A DNA stretch of 64,000 bases from Tetradesmus obliquus (Eukaryota; Chlorophyta; Chlorophyceae; Sphaeropleales; Scenedesmaceae), in assembly GCA_030272155.1 (NCBI GenBank), contig CP126195.1:434001-498000 (forward strand), written 5' to 3'. The notes under the pieces are model-generated. The model did no database searches. It was not told the DNA's origin and saw only the letters and a program-made list of their open reading frames with translations. Shown here in pieces: positions 53,296-62,900 of the stretch (positions are counted from its first letter, which is position 1; each line of letters starts with the position of its first letter). Made by a program: the position numbers and the translations under genes.

Positions 53296-53391
53296 GCCGG
53301 TTGAGCTCATGCTCTTCAGCGCTGCTGCTGTTGGCAGCACCATGTCAGCGTTGATGTGGCTGTGGCCATACACGTGCACGGCTGATGACAC
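53140..53391 (-). CDS. Calcineurin-like metallophosphoesterase, last exon only
   Basis: One phase-0 exon with acceptor CATGTGCAG| at 53392 (83 aa and stop). VSSAVHVYGHSHINADM holds the GHxH metal-binding motif near the end of calcineurin-like phosphoesterases, and RYVQYALD matches the segment that normally follows within about 10 residues. Here the two are separated by 27 residues including a run of Ser from (AGC)n, so a repeat has expanded between two conserved strands. The protein ends LAAPGTVLPITGP. Upstream exons, with the first metal-binding motifs, must lie at higher coordinates. A retrotransposon starts about 0.3 kb upstream, so the gene is either split by it across a long intron or broken by it. 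A possible further exon near 53535-53590 was too weak to call. Confidence 0.7.
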
Positions 53392-53993
53392 CTGCACATG
53401 CATATGGAGGCAGCCAGCAAACACAAGCAAATGTGAATGCGGCAACGCATGCCGTTTGCTATGTGACATGGTTCACAATGTGGAGATGCAAAGCTGCATA
53501 GATTTAGGCATGTCTCTGCAGTCCTCCGAACCTGGAGGCACAGTTCACAGATGCGTCCTGCAAGGCACCTGCCAGCAGCACATGATCCTGCCCAGCACAG
53601 GCAGCCCCCTTCAATTGTAATGGCAAGGCAATCAATCAATCATGGGGGCCTGCACAACAGTTAGCCCACAAATAAGCCCAGATAACGGCTTTCTGACGGA
53701 AAAACTAATGCATTAAAGCAAACGGAGGTAGTCAGCAATCGGTAGGCGTGAGGAGGCGCCTCGACCAAGTGGCGCTATGGCAGGTGAGAACGCTTAAAGG
53801 GATCTTACTTCTCGTCCTTGTCGCGATCACGAGGCAGCCAAGCCCAGTTGGGGGCTGGCCTCGGCGCGGCAGGGATGTGGAGGATCATGCCTGTTCAGCA
53901 CCTTGCCTGAGGTCTCCTCTCACCCCTGGACGGTTAAATCCGGACCAAACAACCGAAACAAAAAGATCTTTGCCGTGGCTCTTGAGCCAGACC
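53392..53993. other. Junction between phosphoesterase gene and retrotransposon 5' end
   Basis: It holds phosphoesterase intron sequence (minus) and then the untranslated leader of the plus-strand element. The giant frame is closed by TAA at 53706-53708, so the leader starts before about 53.7 kb. The exact element border and any target-site duplication cannot be seen, because the 3' end is outside the window. Confidence 0.5.
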
Positions 53994-56900
53994 ATGAACG
54001 AGCCTATGGAGCCGATACATGCCTATGCCGTGGAGCAGACTATGCCTGCCCTGCTCAGAGGCCACATGCCGACCACAGCTCCAACAGCACCAATGCAGCC
54101 CTCGCAACACAGACCATTGCCAAGATTTTACCAGTTCTTAATCAAAATGCCCTTTGCCGTTGACGAACTGTTGCTCACAGGCGCTCAGCCAGTCTTGATC
54201 CAAATTCACGATGGCAGGATATTGCCACCAGTGTACAGCGATGAGTACAGCCCAGAACGCATTGAGCAGATGCGTGTGTTTCGGGACGAGTTAACGGCGC
54301 TTGCAGCCCGGCTGCAACAGGATCAGCCACTGCAAAACGCAACAGTCATGCAGCAGCTACTCCACCTGCTGGGGCAGCCCTGGCAGCACGGCATCTTGAC
54401 AGGCATAGGCAGCACTATGGACAGCTCACCCTGTCAACTAATGGCGATCAGCCATCACGGCTCAAGATCAGGCATCGCGAGAGCAAAGCACCCATCAGCA
54501 ACAGCAAAAGCAGCAGCAGCATCCCTTTCAACAAAGCCAGCATCAGCTGTCGCGACCTGCATACAGACAATCATGCATCAAACACTAAACAACACTTTGG
54601 CAAGCCATGCATGGATGATCCAACTCGCAGCAGCACTTGCACGCATGGCACCTGCAGCTGCAATGCTGCTGCTCGCTCTATGCCCTGAATGGATGTACAG
54701 CAACAGGAAGATATACTACTGGCACCACTGGCACTATCCCAGCTCTCCTAACACCATGCTGGTGTGCACAAGCTGCACCATGTGCGATGCAGGTACAAGA
54801 GCAGCGCACCAAGTGGTGATAGCAGCAGTGGTCAAGAAGGCGGTATACCATAGCAGCCTCAGAGCCTGGCTCATCACAGCACCTCAACTGCTATGTGTAT
54901 GGGCATTCACATCAGAGCAGAAATATACACCCAAGAGCAGCATGCCAACAACACACGCCCACCGCCATCACTGCCCCCCGTTGCAGTGCATGGCAACTGT
55001 GTGCGTCACGGTCGCACTGCTCACTAGCCCGCGCTGGGGACTGTACCTAGCCCAACTAACACGATTCCATATTCAATACCTTCTTGCCTACACAATGCTC
55101 GCCAGCATATGGCACCCTTATCGGCTATCGTCCATGCTTATAACAGTGACACTGCTGCTACTGCTATCGCTGCTGCTCCTTCTGTTAAGACTAAGCAGAG
55201 CAAAGACACCTCCCGCAACACACGACAGCGTCTTGGTACGCTCATTGAGAGTAGCATACGTACAATTGTCGAAAGCTGCAGCAGGGGTTGCAGGACACGG
55301 CATCTGCAGCGTGTGCTGGGGGGTTGGCTTTGCTACAGCTACGTACGACCTGCTCACTCGCAGCCTCGATAGCAACAGCGCCATGACATCACAACACACA
55401 TCAACCATAGGACACAAAACATATTCCAGAACAACAGATGCACGTCCAAACAACATGCAGGACCTAGGGCTTCGTACGAACTGGAAAGGGTGCCTCACCG
55501 GCACACCTGCACCAACACGCAGGTCACTGTCCATCGAAGAATCGTTAAACAAAAACAATAATATCAAAGTACTGAGCCCGAGCGAACACACCATAATTAC
55601 GACCCATACAGAGGAGCTCACTCTTGCAGCAATGCACATGTGCAGCTGCAGCCCGACTGAGGATCTACACCAACACATGCACACGCCTGCCCCAAAACCG
55701 CAATGGCAAAATCCTGATGAATATGACAAGACGTACAAACAAATAGGGGGTGGACACTGCACACAAACATGCAACAAACCTCGGCTACCTGCCAACCCCA
55801 TTGATGTAGGCAGACGGCACCATCAGAGTCGCCAGCGCTTGCTGCCCCATGGCACATATAAAACACCAGAAGAAGTGGGGCTATACGCGGAAGCCCAAGC
55901 TGCTCAGGAATGCGGAGCGCAAGCGGCTAATGCGTTCTTTGGCTGCAGAATGACAGCAGCAGGCATGCAGCCGCCGTTTCCTGCTCCTGGCTTCATGAAA
56001 CCAGACCTGATGTCTGTTGGTATTGCACCCAGCGAAGGAGGGGAATATGATGACAGAGGTAACTACACATTGGCGTCGATAAACACATGCCTGGCAGTGA
56101 GAGGAATCACAAATGCATGTCTGATCCCGGCGCTAGGCATAGAAAACCCGGACGAGAAGGTTACACAAGATTTTGTAATCAGCCACCTGCCCCCAGGATG
56201 CCAAGAGATCTTCATCAACGAAATAGGATATCACTACGTCACGTGGAAAGTCAGCCCAGTTGATGGACACTGGTACAACTTAGACGGGCTAATAGTGAGT
56301 GCAAAACGTGGCAAAGTGAAATTGGTGGGTCCTGAGGACTGGGATACTTTGCGCCACGTAGTTATCAACGTGCTAGTACCAGTCAATGCGCGCACGCAAG
56401 GCCAAACCCTCCTGAGACTGCCACGGAGCGAACGAACTGACGACCTCACAGGAACACCGCCAACCAATTGGCCACTAATTCAAGGCACACAGGTCGAATT
56501 TCACCCACGCCACCCGACGTTGAGGCCTCAAGGCACGCTGCAGGTAACACAGCGGACACACGAACAAGACCAAAAACAAACTGCAAACGAGGCACATCCG
56601 CGGCTGCAAAACAACAAACCACCCAACATTGGAGGCAAACAACGATGCAAGCGCGGCAAGCCGCCCTCGCCCACGGTCCCGCCACCGCAAGGACAAATAA
56701 CAAAAAGAACAAGCAACCAAAAGAAGACCAACAGCAAATCCAACTGCTCACAGAAACGCACATTGCAGCCGACTCACTCCACGCCACGCCACACAACATC
56801 CCAAACACGGGTTAAAAACCCAGGCCAGGCCACCCAAAAACACCCAAGCACCCAGGCATCAATCACACAATACCTGCCAACAAATCGGGAACCAAACACA

Positions 56901-59900
56901 GCCCTCCAGGTCACAAAGGAACCTGACCCCTCGCCCACATCAACCACAACCGCACAACCTGATCCTGTGCTTAGACCATCCGATGAAGAAACTTTAGCAA
57001 TATGCACATGGAATGTCCGGGGCGCAATATCCAGCCTATCAGCTATTCGAAAACTGGCGCAGCCTGGGCATGGCCAACAACCTCCCAACGTAATAGTACT
57101 AACTGAGCTCAAACTAGCAAAACTTCCCAAGGCACTGCGACGCGCGCTACAAAACTATCACCTATTCCATAGCCTCAAGCCAGCCACAAACAAAGGCAAG
57201 CCACGAAAAGCAAGGGGACAGGCAGGGGTGTTGATTGCCATGCATCACGAGCTGTGTGCGCTAGGAACAATAAAAGCCACATACTTCGACAAGTTGGATG
57301 GCTATATGCTGCAGGTCTCACTACATCTGCCAGAGTCTCAACCATTGCATGTAGTTGGGATGTATTGCCCACATACCACGCCCATACGCCGCCATATGTA
57401 CAACGTTTGCGAAACACTGCTTGCAGACAAGTCCTCATCACAACACACTGTAATACTAGCTGGAGATTTTAATGCCACAATGCAAGATGCAGATAGGCTG
57501 AACTTGAGCGCAGCGCCAGCTGATGAAATTCACCGCCAATTCATACAACGCACCCAGATGCACCCCTTAGACCCTATAACGTCGTCCCAGGACCAGCCGA
57601 GCGCCAGAAGATTTACGTACAGAAAAGGCAAGGAGGAGCTGCCATACAGCAGGATAGACGACATATACATCAACGTAACGGCGCAACAGGTAACATCAAT
57701 GCCGGTAGAGGTACAGGTGCTAGATGGGAGCGAAACCTCGGACCACGATGGTCTGCTGGCAAGTATACCATACACCAAGATAAACCTCCTGCCCCCGCTG
57801 CCACCCCTGATCGACAGGAGCAGCTACGACAACACAACACAAGGGGATGTCAGCAAAAAACTGCAAAAGCCCAACAAAGCACAAAAAACAGCCATAGGTA
57901 TCGCCATAGCTGCCCACCATCAGTCAGAACTGGCCAGCCTGCATACCGAGACAGAACAACTGTTAGATGAATATGTGAAGCGACACTGGCAGATGCTGGA
58001 AAGCGCGACGGCCGAGCGGCCTCAACCCCTCACACATCTAGGCACCGAAACTGCACGGGAAGTGGTGGATAGACTTGGACGGAAGGTTATGCAAGCCCTT
58101 GCAAACGCAAAACAGACCTACATTGACATGTGCCCCAAACGGCCAAACAACATCACAGGAGAGCACTACAGACCACGCACAGCCACCAGACACAGGAAAA
58201 AATACTACTACATGAAGAAAGAAGTGGCACATAGGCTGTTTGCAATGCGACATCCACTGCAGCCAATACGGCCTGAAGATCCCAACATAACGACAGCACA
58301 CAAAACTGCAGTGGATGATCTTGTGCAAAAAAACACAACAGCCACGCAACTGCATGAAGAATCAGCGCTGACCGCCACGCATGATGAGATCTGCAGGCAC
58401 ATAAAGAAACTCAACAAACAAGACGAAAAGATATCTGAACAAAAAGCGAGGCGTCGCGCGCACGCCACTCTGGAGAAAAACCAGAAACGTGGAAACAAGG
58501 TAGCCACAGGACAACACCAACCAACACCAGTGATGGCTGGCAGGGCCCTCAAAACAAATGATGGCAGACTGCTCACAGCAAGAGAGCAAATCTTAGAATA
58601 CACGGCAACATTTTACAAGAAAAAGATGACAGCACCAGAGCCAAACGGCAAGACCGGTAAATATATGCCCGAGGAAGCTGACATGCAGTATGTGTGGGAT
58701 ACAGACCCTGAGTTTGCAGAGTACAAAGGCTTACTACAGAAAACCGCACCCGCTGGGCCTAGGCACTGGCTGCATCCTGCTATGGATGATGAACTTGCAT
58801 ACCACACCTGTCTCAAAACCTTGGCGCAAGGGAAAGCCCCGGGCCCAGATGGAGTTGCAAACGAGCTGCTGCAGCTCTTGCCTGAGGAGGGCAAGAAAGC
58901 AATACACAACCTGTTCCGTATCATGTGGGCCACTGGCCTCACACCAACGGATTGGAAGGTGAGCAACACAATCCTGTTGTTCAAGCACAAAGGCACACCA
59001 CTGGAACTTCAATACTATAGACGTATAGGGCTGGAGCTCACGGTGTACAAGCTGTGGACGCGCATGGTGGCATTTGCCATGGCAGATAGAGCAGAGCGGC
59101 AAGGCATGATCAGCAGCATGCAGGCTGGTTTTCGCAACAAACGCTCAACGGCACACCAACTAGAAATGATGGTGATGCTCCTGGAAGATGCCCATTGGAC
59201 AAAACAAAATATCTACCTGCTGCAAGCCGACCTCACTGAAGCATTTGACACGATTTCGCACGACAAGATGTTGTGGATCCTGTACGACCTGGGCTTCCCC
59301 ACAGATGCAATAGAAGTGGTGAAAGACTTGTACACAGCCACAACCACAACAGTGCAAACCCCGCACGGCCCGACTAGGGCACTGACAATTGATAGAGGCA
59401 CCATACAAGGGGACAGTCTTTCACCATTCCTCTTTATTCTTTACATTGAACCGCTCCTGAGGTGGCTCCAAGCAGGAGCTAAAGGATACCTTGTCGGCGC
59501 CATTCAAGACCCTGCAACACGAGAGGAGAACCACATAAGCAACATAACATTTGCTGACGACATAAACATCGTCACAGGGGGACCACAAGCCCTTCCCAAC
59601 CTGAAACACCAAACCAGAAAGTTCAGCAGATATACAGACTGGGGCCACTTGATGGCAAACAATGTGAAGACTCTGGTGACAGGTGCACTACACCACCACC
59701 AGCCAAACAAGCCGTACGATGAAGAGACCCTACGCATACAACTCACCAACACCATACAGATTCAGGGCAAACACATCACATTTTTGCCACCCAGGGCGCC
59801 TTTCAAACTCCTGGGAGTACACTTGACAATGGATCTGAACTTTACACACCAGCTCACGGCGATGCTGAAACAGATCAGAGAAATGGTAACCGCCCTGAAA

Positions 59901-62900
59901 ACCTCATATGCAAGCACTGCCCAAAAGGAGAGGATCATTCGCACCTGCATCCGCCCCAAAATCACTTATGCAATGGCGGTGGCCCCTTACTCATGGTCTG
60001 ACATCAAACTATTTGACAGCTTGTTGACCAGAGCCACCAAACAAGCATGGGGTCAGCCCGTGTCAATGCCCACAGCTGCAGCTCACATGGACAAGGAGTT
60101 AGGGGGCCTGGGTTGCCCCTCCCTGGAAGTGGATTACACCACCACGTGCGTACAACGCGTCACCAGAGCCATGAACGACACAGGCAGACTAGGCGTAATC
60201 ACCAAGGCCCTGATACAACTTCAGAGACAGAGCATTGACAGACTGACGGCAGAAAAAGCACCAAGTGTCATGCGCCACTGCATGCGGCTCCGCCAACTGG
60301 CAACACTGGCGGGGTGCAGAATCGAACTACGCAAGGACGGGGAAAGCCAAGCGACACTTCAAGACACACAATCCCTGGCATCATCGATAGCAACAATTCT
60401 AAAAGACCCATTCAGTTGGGATGCCCAACTAGCGCAAGATTTGCACTCCCTGCAAGCGGTAGGTATAGAGACTGTGGAATGCATGCTCACACCAGACCGC
60501 ACACTGGTGAAGCTAGCAGCCACTCTACCAATGATGGTGGGGAAGCGCAACGTCAAACCCAAGCACACCAATGCGTGGAACAGAATAGCACACTTGCTGC
60601 TGACTGGCCAAACCTATAGCCCGAGCTCGACAATTGAAACCTCTCTGCTGCCGCGCTATGAGCGCAAAGTGCACCCAACCATCCAAACACTGTTGCGGCA
60701 ACAAAGACCAAACAACCCCACCAGCCCTTCAAACACCATTATCCACATGTTGTCGTCCATACGGCAGCATAACGAACGGCACGCACATGCGGTGAGGGAC
60801 GCAGTACTAGACTACCGAGCGTACCTACAATCCCAGAGCAAAGCCCACCACCAGGCCAATATCAGGAATACAAAGATAGGCAAAGCATACACCGTGACAA
60901 AAGTTCAGGAAACAGGCTATGCCCAGTACCTCAAGTTGAAAGATCAAGAGCCTGTAGATCAAAGGCGGCGGAAGACAACGGTAAAACGCGCCAAAGCAGA
61001 TGCGGAGGCCAGCATTGCCGAGCCGCAGCAACCGTCCGGAAATGCACAGCCACTACAACGCCGTAGCACCAAAAGACAAAGGCGAGCTAAGCCACTCACA
61101 CCAGGCAAGTACCACGAGGCACTTCTGGAACTGTACACAAAGTACGCACACACATGTGAAGAAATCACACATGTTGAAGCCCTAGTTAGTTGCACAGCGC
61201 ACCAAGCAGGCAAGCAACCCAAACAGTTAAAAAGAGTAAGGGGCCATAGCACGCAACTGCTGGCCAAAGTGCAGTGGAGTACCAGCGTTCAACCGGGCTG
61301 GTTGATTGACATTGCCCTAGCAGGCCGCTACAGGCTGCCCCAAGGAATCGGGCCCCAACCTGCCAATGACGCGGACATGGACGAGCTTAATGCCTTCAGG
61401 CCATGCGAATTTTGCACAGCAGCGATTACAGCAGACACGGACAGAAATACGATCCAGCAATGCATAGTTTGCCAGCGCATATACCATAATACATGTCTGC
61501 CACACGACGTGCAATGCGCATCATCAGTGGCACCATATACCTGCAGGGAATGCGCTGACAAACACTACACGGCGGCCACATTGCCCCCCGAGCTGAGATT
61601 GTACAAAGTCACGTTTCTCCCTACTGAGGAGCCGATCAGCTTGGTGGAGATATGCGGTACAGCAGCAGCCAAAGCAGAATTAGCAACAATCCAAGAATGC
61701 CGCCAGGCTGAGGACCGCGCTGCCGCAATAAACCAACTACAACAACGCCCCAAAAAGATATGTTTCCACCACATAACATCGGCTCCGAATGAACGACTGT
61801 ACAACGTCACCATTGGCCAAGCACTGCGCCAAAAACTGATCATCCACACAACCCCCATCAACCCCCACACAGATATGCGACCGCTGGAACCTACATGCAA
61901 ATTTGCGGTATTCACCAGGCAGATGCCATGTGCTGACGGATCCGACACCAGCACTACAACAGCTTCAACAAGGAACGTTGCCTGCATCTACCAGCAAGAT
62001 GGCCGCTGCATCCACATGATGCAGCCTGAGCTAGCACACAGACTTAGCGCTGAATACCTGCACGTGGAGCGTCATCACAGCCAAGCAGCAGCGCAGCACA
62101 GGCCAGGCACTCTGGCAGAGGCTCTGCACCAGCTGTGCACGCGTTACCAGGAAGGCGGCGCACTACCCGGCTCGACAGATAAGTTTATCGAAGCAAAACA
62201 CCAATATGCCATGCCGCCTGCGCTGCATGCAACACTGCAACATATGATCGGCTGCAATAAGGAAAGATTTGCGAGCCCACTGAATGTCCACCCAGAAACC
62301 AAACAATACTGGTCGGTACATCCGGAAGATCAGCTGTTTGGAGCCAACTATGACGCCTACAAGTGTGCGTGGACAGGAAGCAGCATAGCGGTCCCCAACT
62401 TTGACCAGCATGCCGCTGCCAAGGCAACTGACTGGGCCATCAGGTCCGCCCTGAACACAGACACTCCCACAGTCACAATCCTCCTGGTACCCACCTACTG
62501 CGCAGATCATGAAGACGCAGCCCACATGCGACTGGTGCATCTGCATCGCCACTGCTGCAGGATGCTGTTCACAGCCCCAAGCAGGATGGTGGACCTCCAG
62601 CCTCCAGGCAACGCCCCAATGCTGAGCTGTAAACAACTGCATTGGCGGCTTCAGGCTATAGCCATAGCTAACGAGGCAGGTTTTCAGCAGCACCTACCAC
62701 TATGGGACCGAGAGTGGCAACGAGAGTTCAGAGAGAACATAGAACTGGCGCTGCCAAGAAAACTAATCAACAAAAACAGCCTACGCATTCAGTTTGACGA
62801 CGCAGAATACGCGATCACCGGCTTCGGCGGGTGCAGAACAGACTCAATCCTAACGGAAGCACGATGGGTAGCAAACGCATCCAAACGGTTCCAACGCAAG

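Noticed and set aside
53903..54163. 86-aa frame at the start of the retrotransposon as a separate ORF1
   Set aside because: It overlaps the giant open frame in another phase, has no recognised motif and stops at 54163. A small upstream frame cannot be ruled out.
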